Source: Amycolatopsis bullii (lineage in GTDB: Bacteria; Actinomycetota; Actinomycetes; Mycobacteriales; Pseudonocardiaceae). From it: DNA of 64,000 bases. Under the pieces are notes generated by a model. The model saw only the letters and a list, made by a program, of their open reading frames with translations, was not told the DNA's origin and made no database searches. Location of the stretch: positions 1-64,000 of the forward strand of contig NZ_BNAW01000029.1 in NCBI RefSeq assembly GCF_014654205.1. Reading direction: 5' to 3'. Position 1 is the first letter of the stretch. The number at the start of each line of letters is the position of its first letter. Both the position numbers and the translations under genes were made by a program. This document shows positions 51,126-58,714 of the stretch, piece after piece.

Positions 51126-51584
51126 ATGACCGTGCTGTTGCGTGAGGCGATCGGTGATCGGCTCCGTCATGCCCGCACCAACCAGCGTCGTACGCTGCGC
51201 GACATCTCCCGCGCCGCCAGGGTCAGCCTCGGCTACCTCTCGGAGGTCGAGCGGGGCCAGAAGGAGGCGTCGAGCGAGCTGCTCGCGTCCATCTGCCAGG
51301 CCCTGGACCTTCCGCTCGGCGAACTGCTGCACAACGTGGCGGCGGACGTTTCGGCCCTCGACAACGTCGAGGTCCCACCGGTCGACGAGCGGATCGTGGA
51401 AGGCGCACCCCGGGAGAAGCGGGGCGCAGAGGCTTCGTCGGCGGGCATCGAAGGCGGCCGCCTGATGTCCGAGCTGATCGGGAACGACCTCGCCGACCTG
51501 CGGGTTTCCCCGGCACCGCGGATGAACACGACCTTGCGGACGACGATCGGCCAGCCCAAGCTGGCCTCCACCATCGCCGCGTAG
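51126..51584 (+). CDS. clgR: XRE-family stress regulator ClgR
   Basis: 152 residues. HTH_3 domain at about 8-65 (RLRHARTNQRRTLRDISRAA then VSLGYLSEVERGQKEASSELL), the near-invariant ClgR recognition helix. ClgR activates Clp protease and psp genes under envelope or heat stress. C-terminus STIAA ends in Ala-Ala, consistent with the ClpP-dependent degron reported for Streptomyces ClgR. ATG preceded by GGGAGG. Upstream in-frame starts lack an SD. Confidence 0.95.
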   Translation: MTVLLREAIGDRLRHARTNQRRTLRDISRAARVSLGYLSEVERGQKEASSELLASICQALDLPLGELLHNVAADVSALDNVEVPPVDERIVEGAPREKRGAEASSAGIEGGRLMSELIGNDLADLRVSPAPRMNTTLRTTIGQPKLASTIAA

Positions 51585-51603
51585 GTCCAGAGCAGATCGA
51601 CCG

Positions 51604-51632
51604 ACGGCCCCGGGCAACCCGCCCGGGGCCGT
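51604..51632 (+). terminator. clgR terminator
   Basis: Perfect 11-bp stem ACGGCCCCGGG/CCCGGGGCCGT with a 7-nt loop, 19 nt after the clgR stop, separating clgR from pspA. Confidence 0.8.
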
Positions 51633-51715
51633 CCGCGTTGTCTACGGGTAGTGATCGGGGGCATCCCTGAATTCGGCCGGGTCGCCTGGAACGGACGTGG
51701 CCGACCTGACACGAT

Positions 51716-51744
51716 GGAACCCGACGCCGGGGTTGGTGCGTTGG
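51716..51744 (+). promoter_or_regulatory. candidate ECF (SigE-type) promoter for pspA
   Basis: GGAAC at 51716, 18-bp spacer, CGTTGG at 51739, resembling the GGAAC/CGTT elements of actinobacterial SigE/ECF promoters. Lies about 77 bp before the pspA ATG. Envelope-stress control would fit PspA. Motif-only evidence. Confidence 0.45.
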
Positions 51745-51820
51745 AACAGGCAGCAGGGGAGCGACGCCCCACACCCCGAGTACCTAAGGCCCGTGGGACG
51801 CAAGAAGGCAGGCGGAGGAG

Positions 51821-52666
51821 ATGGCCAACCCGTTCGTGAAGTTCTGGAAGTACATGATGGCGGCGTTCTCGTCGAAGATCGACGAGCACGCCGACCCGAA
51901 GGTACAGATCCAGCAGGCCATCGAGGAGGCGCAGCGCAACCACCAGGCGCTGACGCAGCAGGCCGCCTCCGTGATCGGCAACCAGCGGCAGCTGGAGATG
52001 AAGCTCAACCGGCAGCTCGGCGACGTCGAGAAGCTGCAGGCCTCGACCCGGCAGGCGCTCGTCCTCGCGGACGAGGCCCGCGCCAAGGGTGACGAGCAGA
52101 AGGCCGTCGAGTTCGAGAACGCCGCGGAGAGCTTCGCCACGCAGCTCGTCACGGCCGAGCAGAACATCGAGGACCTGAAGACGCTGCACGACCAGTCGCT
52201 GCAGGCCGCGGCGCAGGCCAAGCAGGCCGTCGAGCGCAACTCGCAGATGCTGCAGCAGAAGCTGGCCGAGCGCACCAAGCTGCTCTCGCAGCTGGAGCAG
52301 GCGAAGATGCAGGAGCAGGTCTCCGCTTCGCTGAACCAGATGAGCCAGCTGGCCGCGCCGGGCAACACGCCGTCGCTGGAAGAGGTCCGCGACAAGATCG
52401 AGAAGCGCTACACCACGGCTCTCGGCCAGGCGGAGCTCGCCCAGAACTCGGTCCAGGGGCGGATGATGGAGGTCCAGGCCTCCACCACGCAGCTGGCCGG
52501 CCACTCGCGGCTCGAGCAGATCCGCTCGTCGATGCGCGGCGAGTCGGTCGCCCAGGTGACCGACGGCGGCAAGACGGCGGCCCAGAAGCCGGCCAGCAGC
52601 TCGGCCGACATCCAGCGGGAGATCCAGGCGCGCGTGCAGGCCGAGCAGGGCAAGAACCCGGCCTGA
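51821..52666 (+). CDS. pspA: phage-shock protein A / IM30 family
   Basis: 281 residues, almost entirely helical coiled coil: KFWKYMMAAFSSKIDEHADPKVQIQQAIEEAQ at the N-terminus (amphipathic helix and PspA signature), long Gln/Glu/Lys helices to about 225 and an Ala/Ser tail. Forms ESCRT-III-like assemblies that protect the plasma membrane. Equivalent to the M. tuberculosis 35-kDa antigen Rv2744c downstream of clgR. Start has GGAGGAG. Confidence 0.95.
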   Translation: MANPFVKFWKYMMAAFSSKIDEHADPKVQIQQAIEEAQRNHQALTQQAASVIGNQRQLEMKLNRQLGDVEKLQASTRQALVLADEARAKGDEQKAVEFENAAESFATQLVTAEQNIEDLKTLHDQSLQAAAQAKQAVERNSQMLQQKLAERTKLLSQLEQAKMQEQVSASLNQMSQLAAPGNTPSLEEVRDKIEKRYTTALGQAELAQNSVQGRMMEVQASTTQLAGHSRLEQIRSSMRGESVAQVTDGGKTAAQKPASSSADIQREIQARVQAEQGKNPA

Positions 52667-52691
52667 CGCGACACCGAAGGGGGCGTGCACC

Positions 52692-53672
52692 ATGGGGCAG
52701 CAGGGCAGACGGCGTGACTTCGGCGAGCTGAGCGCGAAGCTGGAGAAGCACATCGAGAAGCTGCCCGACTACGCGGTGCGCGCCCAGGAGAAGCTCCAGA
52801 AGGTGCAGAAGTACTTCCCGCCGGCCGACCAGGCCGGCGGGAAGCACGCACGCCCCAACCCCTTGCAACGGCCGCCGGTGCGGCGGCCCGACATGACGGC
52901 CTCGCTGTCGTCCATGGCCGGCCAGGTCCCGGCGTTCGCCGAAGCCCGGGCCAGGTGGGACCGCTGGAACCACCCGGCCGCGAAGCTCGAACGCCGCAAG
53001 CGCCGGACGTCGAAGGCGCTGACGCTGTGGATCATCCTGACGATCCTGTGCGGCATCGTCACCGTGGCGGCCGCGCTGGGCTGGATCAGCCCGACCCACG
53101 CCGCGATGATGCCCCAGGCGATCACGGCGTTCGCCGGCGTCGTCATCTTCGGCACCTTCAGCGTCCGATCCGGCATGAAACTGCGTGAACTGAAGCGCAC
53201 CCCGATCCCGGCGGCCCCGGCCGGGCCGCCGCCGCTGCCACCCGCCCGGTCGGCGGCCCGCGAGCCGATGGAACGCCTCGCCGAGTGCGAAGCCTCGCTG
53301 ACGGAGCTGCTGCGCCAGCTCTCGGTGCCGTCTTCGCTGGGGGCGCCGCCGGTCTCGGAGGTGTCGGTCGCGGACGCCCGCCAGACGGCGACCGAGGCGG
53401 CAGCCGCGTTGCGCGGCCTGGCGGCCCGCATCCAGGCGATCGAGCGCGGCCGCGACTCGGCGCCCGCGCGTGAGCAGGCGGCCCTCGACGCGGCGGTGCG
53501 CAAGCTCCGCGAACAGCTCGACGACGGCCTCGAGGGCTACCGCGGCCTGGTCGCCGCGGCCGGCCACACGGTCGCCGCGGCCGGCGACGGCCTGGTGACG
53601 TCCAAGCAGGCCCTCACCGACGCCACCGACCGCCTGGCCGGCCTCGCCATGGCCCTCCGCGAACTCTCCTGA
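52692..53672 (+). CDS. pspM: PspM-like membrane protein
   Basis: 326 residues. Basic soluble N-terminus (about 1-115), two transmembrane helices (about 115-160: LWIILTILCGIVTVAAALGW and AMMPQAITAFAGVVIFG), then a helical C-terminal domain with LRELKRTPIPAAP and coiled-coil segments. By position and layout it corresponds to Rv2743c (PspM), which binds PspA in mycobacteria. Starts 25 bp after pspA with GAAGGGGG. Confidence 0.85.
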   Translation: MGQQGRRRDFGELSAKLEKHIEKLPDYAVRAQEKLQKVQKYFPPADQAGGKHARPNPLQRPPVRRPDMTASLSSMAGQVPAFAEARARWDRWNHPAAKLERRKRRTSKALTLWIILTILCGIVTVAAALGWISPTHAAMMPQAITAFAGVVIFGTFSVRSGMKLRELKRTPIPAAPAGPPPLPPARSAAREPMERLAECEASLTELLRQLSVPSSLGAPPVSEVSVADARQTATEAAAALRGLAARIQAIERGRDSAPAREQAALDAAVRKLREQLDDGLEGYRGLVAAAGHTVAAAGDGLVTSKQALTDATDRLAGLAMALRELS

Positions 53673-53686
53673 CCCGAGCTGAAAGA

Positions 53687-53871
53687 GGCATCACGCGTGT
53701 CCCGAGGGGCATCATGCGTGATCCTAGGGGCATCACCTCGATGCCCCTCCAGACACACGTGATGCCCGGCCAGACACGGATGATGCCCCGCTGATCACGC
53801 GAGATGCCCCTCCGGTCACGCGAGTTCCGGGTTCCGTCACGCGGGTTTCGGGGCTGATCACGCGAATTCGG
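53687..53871. repeat. 21-bp-phased converging repeat array, copy 3
   Basis: Forward GGCATC units at 53687, 53708, 53729; reverse GATGCC-type units at 53740, 53761, 53782, 53803, then increasingly diverged 53824 (GTTCCG), 53845 (GTTTCG) and about 53866. Same 21-bp period and 11-bp centre. Longest reverse arm of the four copies. Begins 14 bp after the pspM stop. Confidence 0.88.
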
Positions 53872-54019
53872 GCTTTGCTGGGCCGTTTGGGCCGGGGACT
53901 CGGCCGATCGGGTGCCGCCGACCGGGCGTACCGGCTGGTCGTCACCGCGCGTGCGTGATCGTGCGTTTCACCCCGGCGTCGCCCCCTGTTCACCTTCCGG
54001 GGCCGAAACCCGCGCGTAA

Positions 54020-54062
54020 TCGGAAACTGATGGCTACGGAAACGTCCGCGCCCTAACGTTTC
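54020..54062. promoter_or_regulatory. GGAAAC/GTTTCC-type regulatory site upstream of the amidase
   Basis: CGGAAAC at 54020 and again at 54037 (17-bp offset), and a perfect dyad GAAACGT-N10-ACGTTTC (54039-54062). Three half-sites at regular spacing suggest an operator. The rest of the 300-bp interval 53872-54171 shows no gene. Confidence 0.5.
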
Positions 54063-54171
54063 TGTCATGCATGCCGAGGTGTCACTCGCCGGGAGGCCCG
54101 CCGTGCACTGAGGATCGCCGGCGCCGACCGTACACAGTGGACTTTCTCGACCGCCGAGGAAAGGACGCCCC

Positions 54172-55581
54172 GTGAACACGCTCCCGCCGGACCCGGATCC
54201 CGTGCCGATCACCCCGCCCACCGCCTCCCAGCGCGTCATCGCGGCCTTCGAACGCCTCACCGAGGCCGGCCGCCCCGAACTCTGGACCACCCTGCGCGCC
54301 GTCGAAGACGTCCTCGTCGACGCCAAGGCCGTCGACGAACGCGTCAAAGCCGGCGAAAACCTCCCGCTGGCCGGCACGGTCATCGCCGTCCAGGACCTGA
54401 TCGACGTCGCGAAACAGCCCTCCGGCCACGGCGTCCCGGAAACCAGCGCGCCCGTCGTCGCGCGGCTCACCGCCGCCGGCGCCGTCGTGCTCGGCAAGAC
54501 CGGCGCCGCCTTGATCTCCGGCGCCTGGGACCGCACCAAGGCCGGCGGGAACGGCGCCGCGGTCGCCGTCGCGCTCGGCATCGTCGACCTGGCGCTGAGC
54601 ACCGGGGGCGCCGTCCCGGCCGCGCTGAACGCCGTCACCGCGGTGAAGCCGACGCGCGGCCTGCTGCCCGCCGCCGACACCGTCTCCGTGTACGCGAGCG
54701 GCCTGGTCGCGGCCCGCCGCGCGCTCGCGCTGATGACCGGCGGCGACCGCTCCTGGCCCGCCGACGTCCGCCTCGGCGCCGGCGAGCACCCGCGGATCGC
54801 CTACCCGTCGGACCTTCCGCTCGGCGAGGCGGCGACCCTCGCGCTCCACACCGTCGTCGCCCGGCTGACCGCGGCCGGCGCCGTGCTCACCCCGATCTCC
54901 CTTCCCGAGCGCGGTTTCGACGGCTTCGACGCCCTGCTCCTGCCGACCGTGCCGGAGCACCCGGGGATCGCCGAAGCGCTGGCCGACCCGGCCGGCGTGG
55001 GCCACCGCCTGGCCGCCTGCACGGCTTTCGCGAACCTCCTCGACGTGGCCGCGGTGACCGTCCCGGTGCTGCCGGGCGACCGCCGCCCGTTCGGCGTCAC
55101 CTTCCTGACGCGCGCGTTCGAAGACCAGATCGCCCTCGACCTGGCGACCGTCTGCACGGACGAGCCGATGACGCCCTACCCCGAGCCGGGGGAGGACGTC
55201 GTCGTGTTCGGTGCCCACCTGCGTGGCCAGCCGCTCAACGCCGACCTCGTCGAGCTCGGCGCCCGGTTCACCGGGCCGGTCCGGACCACCGAGGCCTACC
55301 GGATGGTGCTCCTGGACACGAAGCCGCCGCAGCCGGGCGTGCTCGACGGCGGTACGGCCCTCGACGGCGAGCGCTGGCGGCTGTCGCCGGCCGCGTTCGA
55401 CCGCTTCGCGGCGACGCTGAAGCCGCCGTTCGTCCTGGAGCGCGTCGAGCTGGCGGACGGCAGCACCCCGCTGGCCGTGCGCTGCGACCCGGCCGCGGAC
55501 GGCCCTGGTCTGGACCGCTACGAATCCTGGCGCGGGTACGTGCGCTTCGCCTCTACCGCCGGGCTGCGAGCCCCCGGCTGA
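54172..55581 (+). CDS. allophanate hydrolase-like protein lacking catalytic residues
   Basis: 469 residues. Amidase-signature fold followed by an AtzF-like C-terminal domain (from about 345: VVVFGAHLRGQPLNADLVELG, ARFTGPVRTTEAYRMVLL). Motifs flanking the active site are recognisable (VVARLTAAGAVVLGKT, VPAALNAVTAVKPTRGLLP), but the catalytic Lys position reads AVQD (Gln74), the GGSSSGSA loop is GGNGAA (125-130), and the DTAGSGR nucleophile segment is STGGAV. All three Ser-cisSer-Lys residues are absent. No urea carboxylase nearby. Probably a pseudoenzyme. 29-bp convergent overlap with pyrD. Confidence 0.82.
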   Translation: MNTLPPDPDPVPITPPTASQRVIAAFERLTEAGRPELWTTLRAVEDVLVDAKAVDERVKAGENLPLAGTVIAVQDLIDVAKQPSGHGVPETSAPVVARLTAAGAVVLGKTGAALISGAWDRTKAGGNGAAVAVALGIVDLALSTGGAVPAALNAVTAVKPTRGLLPAADTVSVYASGLVAARRALALMTGGDRSWPADVRLGAGEHPRIAYPSDLPLGEAATLALHTVVARLTAAGAVLTPISLPERGFDGFDALLLPTVPEHPGIAEALADPAGVGHRLAACTAFANLLDVAAVTVPVLPGDRRPFGVTFLTRAFEDQIALDLATVCTDEPMTPYPEPGEDVVVFGAHLRGQPLNADLVELGARFTGPVRTTEAYRMVLLDTKPPQPGVLDGGTALDGERWRLSPAAFDRFAATLKPPFVLERVELADGSTPLAVRCDPAADGPGLDRYESWRGYVRFASTAGLRAPG

Positions 55582-56584
55582 CGCGCCGCACCAGGCCCGG
55601 CCCGTGCAGCGCGAAGCCCGTGTACAGCTGCACGAGCGACGCACCGGCGTCGACGAGCCGGATCGCGTCGTCCGGGCCCAGGATCCCGCCGACACCGATG
55701 ATCGGCAGGTTCCCGCCGGTGTGGTCGTGCACGAACCGCACGACCTCGGCCGCGCGGGTGGTCAGCGGCCGGCCGGACAGTCCTCCCGCCTGTCCGGCCA
55801 GGCCGCTTTCCGCGGGCGTGACGCCGTCGCGGGACAGGGTCGTGTTGGTGGCGATGATCCCGGCGACGCCGTGTTCGAGCGCGACCTCCAGCAGTTCGGC
55901 CAGCGCGTCGTCGGTCAGGTCGGGCGCGACCTTCACCAGCACCGGCGTCGGCGATGCCCCACCGGCGAGCTCGAGGGACGTCGAACGCAGCTCGCCGAGC
56001 AGTTCGGCGAGCGCGGTGCGGTCCTGCAGCTGCCGCAGCCCCGGCGTGTTCGGCGAGCTGACGTTGATCGCGAAGTAGTCCGCGTACGGGTGGAGCGCCC
56101 GCAGCGAGAACCGGTAGTCCTCGACGGCTTCTTCGAGCGGCGTCACCTTCGACTTGCCGATGCTGATCCCCAGCGGGACGCCCGGCTTGCCGTCGCGGGC
56201 GAGTTTCGCCGCGAGTGCGGCCGCGCCGTCGTTGTTGAAGCCCATGCGGTTGATGATCGCGTCGCTGGCGGGCAGGGTGAACAGCCGCGGTTTCGGGTTG
56301 CCCGGCTGGGCCAGCCGCGTCACCGTGCCGACTTCGACGAACCCGAAGCCCAGCGCGGCCCACGCCGGCAGCGCGCGGCCGTTCTTGTCCATCCCCGCGG
56401 CCAGGCCGACGCGGTTGGGGAACCTCAGGCCCAGCACGGTCACCGGGTCGTCGACGCGCAGAACGCCGCGCGGTGCGAACTTGCCGAGCCGGGCCAGGAC
56501 GCCGATCGTGCGCTCGTGCACCAGCTCGGGGTCGTGGTAGGACAGCCGGTACAGCGCCGGGCGGACGATCTTGTCGAAGAACAC
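55553..56584 (-). CDS. pyrD: dihydroorotate dehydrogenase (quinone), class 2
   Basis: 343 residues. N-terminal membrane-association helices (FDKIVRPALYRLSYHDPELVH), FMN barrel with GLAAGMDKNG, INRMGFNND, FAINVSSPNTPGLR (catalytic Ser of class 2) and IIGVGGILGPDDA. Oxidises dihydroorotate to orotate with quinone in pyrimidine synthesis, at the inner face of the membrane. GTG start. 3' end overlaps the amidase-like gene. Confidence 0.96.
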   Translation of the reverse strand: MFFDKIVRPALYRLSYHDPELVHERTIGVLARLGKFAPRGVLRVDDPVTVLGLRFPNRVGLAAGMDKNGRALPAWAALGFGFVEVGTVTRLAQPGNPKPRLFTLPASDAIINRMGFNNDGAAALAAKLARDGKPGVPLGISIGKSKVTPLEEAVEDYRFSLRALHPYADYFAINVSSPNTPGLRQLQDRTALAELLGELRSTSLELAGGASPTPVLVKVAPDLTDDALAELLEVALEHGVAGIIATNTTLSRDGVTPAESGLAGQAGGLSGRPLTTRAAEVVRFVHDHTGGNLPIIGVGGILGPDDAIRLVDAGASLVQLYTGFALHGPGLVRRVSRGLAARR

Positions 56585-56615
56585 GCCCCTATGCTGCCAA
56601 ACCGCCCGGAACCCG

Positions 56616-57176
56616 CTAGTCGCGGTCCTTCCACTCGTCTTCGAGCATCGCGTAGATCAGCTCGTCGGTCCACTCGCCCTTGACGATCTCGTTTTCCCTG
56701 AGGTGCGCCTCGCGGCGCATGCCGAGGCGTTCCATCAGCGCGGCGGACGCGGTGTTGCGGCCGTCGCAGCGGCCGATGATGCGGTGCAGGCCCAGGTCTT
56801 CGAAGCCCAGCCGCAGCAGTTCGGTGGTGGCCTCGGCGGCCAGGCCCTTGCCGTGGTGGTCCGGGTGGAAGACGAACCCGATCTCGCCCTGGCGGTGTTC
56901 GCTGCTCAGCCACTCCAGGTTCAGGTCGCCGATCAGCTGGCCGGTCGCGGCCAGTTCGACCGCCACGGCCAGGAACTGCCCTTCCTTCGTCAACGTCGAG
57001 CTGTGCACCCGTTTGGCGAGCGCCGCGGCCGACTCGGCGCGGCTGCGCGGACCCCAGTAGAGGTAGCGGGCGACATCGGCGCGGGACTGGAAGGAGTTCA
57101 GCGCGTCGAGGTCCCCGGACGTGAACGGGCGCAGGATCAGCCGCGCCGTGGTGATCGGGTAGTCGGGCCTGAGCAT
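56616..57176 (-). CDS. GNAT-family acetyltransferase (RimJ/RimL-like)
   Basis: 186 residues. Acetyltransf_3 pattern: ITTARLILRPFTSGDLDAL at the N-terminus, GEIGFVFHPDHHGKGLAAEATTELLRLGF (acetyl-CoA loop HHGKGLA) and IIGRCDGRNTASAALMERLGMRREAHLRENE, read in pieces. Acceptors range from ribosomal N-termini to small molecules. TAGCCT 6 nt before the ATG. Upstream of pyrD by 31 bp, so possibly cotranscribed. Confidence 0.9.
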   Translation of the reverse strand: MLRPDYPITTARLILRPFTSGDLDALNSFQSRADVARYLYWGPRSRAESAAALAKRVHSSTLTKEGQFLAVAVELAATGQLIGDLNLEWLSSEHRQGEIGFVFHPDHHGKGLAAEATTELLRLGFEDLGLHRIIGRCDGRNTASAALMERLGMRREAHLRENEIVKGEWTDELIYAMLEDEWKDRD

Positions 57177-57280
57177 GCGTCCAGGCTAGCGAGCTTCAGC
57201 CGTCCGGGGGACAGAACACCGGAACGCTGATCGCCGGACGGTCGTCTTGCTACGCCGGGTGGCACGACCTGCACGAATGA

Positions 57281-57541
57281 GCGAAATAAAGGGGCCCCCG
57301 GGGGTGCTCTCAAGCGCCGTCAAACGCCTGAGCCCGAGCCGGACTGGTGCTCGGGAACCCCGGGGGCACGGTGACTGCCTGGTATTCGCTATCAGGCACC
57401 ACGTGAAGCAGGCGATGAGCCGAAGGTGGCTCGGTTGTATCGCTGCTCAAAGTCCTCCACGTGCCATCCGCTAGCGGACAGTCACCTCACGAGTCCTGTT
57501 GGAATACAACTTAGGACCACCTCCTTTCTCGTGTACTGCCA
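57281..57541. other. highly structured intergenic region, candidate ncRNA or leader
   Basis: About 260 bp without a long gene, filled with hairpins: long-range stem 57294-57305/57357-57367 enclosing 57309-57332 and a perfect 7-bp stem 57333-57339/57349-57355; 57376-57398; an extended stem 57407-57421/57428-57447; palindrome TCCGCTAGCGGA near 57467; 57493-57501/57507-57517. On the minus strand AGAAAGGAGGTGGTCC near 57519-57534 is complementary to almost the whole 16S anti-SD end, followed by short ORFs of 12-23 codons (e.g. TTG-started YSNRTREVTVR). Strand and identity unresolved. Confidence 0.5.
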
Positions 57542-57543
57542 CG

Positions 57544-58590
57544 CTAGGTGAAGTTCGGCGTGCCGTGCAACGTCATTTCTGTGATTTCGGTCCGCAGGAC
57601 GGCTTTCCGCTGCTCGTCGAGGAAGGAGGCGTCGACGGCGTTCTCCGCGAGCCGGCCCAGTTCGGCCGCGGTGAGGCCCAGTGCCTCGGCGACGGCGACG
57701 TACTCGCCGGTGAGCGTGGCGCCGAACATCGGCGGGTCGTCGGTGTTGAGCGTCACGACGACGCCGTGGTCGAGCATGCGCCGCACCGGGTGCGCCGTGA
57801 TGTCCGGGACTTGGCCGGTCCGCACGTTCGACGTCGGGCACACTTCGAGCGGTATCCGGTGCGCGGCAAGGTGTTCGAGCAGCGCCGGGTCGGCGGCGCA
57901 GCTGGTGCCGTGGCCGATCCGCTCGGCGCCGAGGTCGTGCAGCGCGCTCCAGATGGTGGCCGACCCTGTGGTCTCCCCGGCGTGCGGGACGCTGTGCAGC
58001 CCGGCTTCCCGCGCCCGGGTGAAGTACGGCTCGAACTGCGCCCGCCCGACGCCGAGCTCCGGGCCGCCGAGCCCGAACGACACCAGGCCTTCGGGGCGTT
58101 CGCGCAGCGCGAACACGAGGGTCTCCTGCCCGGCCCGGCTGCCCTTTTCGCCCGGAATGTCGAAGCACCAGGCCAGTTCGACGCCCAGTTCGGCGGCGCG
58201 GGCCCGGCCGGTTTCCAGTCCGGTCAGCAGGTCGTCGCCGGACACGCCGTCAAGCAGATGGTTGTACGGCGTCACGGTGACTTCGGCGTAGCGGCAGTTG
58301 TGCGCGGCGAGATCCGCGGCCAGACCCGCCACGAGCGTGTGGACGTCGTGGCGGTCGCGCACCAGCGAGGTCACCGCGAGGTAGACGGTGAGGAAGTGGG
58401 CGAAGTCGCGGAAGGTGAAGAACTCCGCGAGGTCGCGTTCGTCGGTGGGGACGCCTGCGGAGGGACGTCTCCGGGCCAGTTCCAGCACGGTCGGCAGACT
58501 CGCCGAGCCGACGAGGTGGACGTGCAGTTCGACCTTGGGCAGGGCGTGCGCGAACGCGCGCAGCGCCTGCCCGGAGAGGATTCCGGGCAT
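57544..58590 (-). CDS. add: adenosine deaminase family protein
   Basis: 348 residues. Zinc-binding KVELHVHLVGS (His23, His25), HAGE near 208, catalytic SNVRTG-type segment and NTDDPPMF near 290, as in adenosine deaminases; related aminodeoxyfutalosine deaminases share these, so substrate is adenosine or a close analogue. Purine salvage. ATG with AGGGAG upstream. Follows nei and a 20-codon ORF on the same strand. Confidence 0.92.
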   Translation of the reverse strand: MPGILSGQALRAFAHALPKVELHVHLVGSASLPTVLELARRRPSAGVPTDERDLAEFFTFRDFAHFLTVYLAVTSLVRDRHDVHTLVAGLAADLAAHNCRYAEVTVTPYNHLLDGVSGDDLLTGLETGRARAAELGVELAWCFDIPGEKGSRAGQETLVFALRERPEGLVSFGLGGPELGVGRAQFEPYFTRAREAGLHSVPHAGETTGSATIWSALHDLGAERIGHGTSCAADPALLEHLAAHRIPLEVCPTSNVRTGQVPDITAHPVRRMLDHGVVVTLNTDDPPMFGATLTGEYVAVAEALGLTAAELGRLAENAVDASFLDEQRKAVLRTEITEMTLHGTPNFT

Positions 58591-58641
58591 GACAGAGCTC
58601 CCTGGGTGTTCGGGTGAGGTGACGGAAGGAGCGCGCGCGGC

Positions 58642-58704
58642 TCAGGGAGCGAGGTCGCCGCGTTCGGTGTCGGCCCCGTAGAGCGGGAGCTTGAACGTCG
58701 TCAC
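58642..58704 (-). CDS. 20-residue small ORF between nei and add
   Basis: GTG-started, encodes MTTFKLPLYGADTERGDLAP. It begins 10 nt after the nei stop. TAAGCT sits 7 nt before the GTG, overlapping the nei stop, at the same spacing as the leaderless promoters elsewhere in this window. Codon composition is GC3-rich. It may be a leader peptide for add or a small protein; no homology claimed. Confidence 0.4.
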   Translation of the reverse strand: MTTFKLPLYGADTERGDLAP

Positions 58705-58714
58705 GTGACCCAGC

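Noticed and set aside
57247..57474. 75-codon plus-strand frame in the structured interval
   Set aside because: Coincides with strong hairpins, has no SD, and the translation shows no recognisable protein features.
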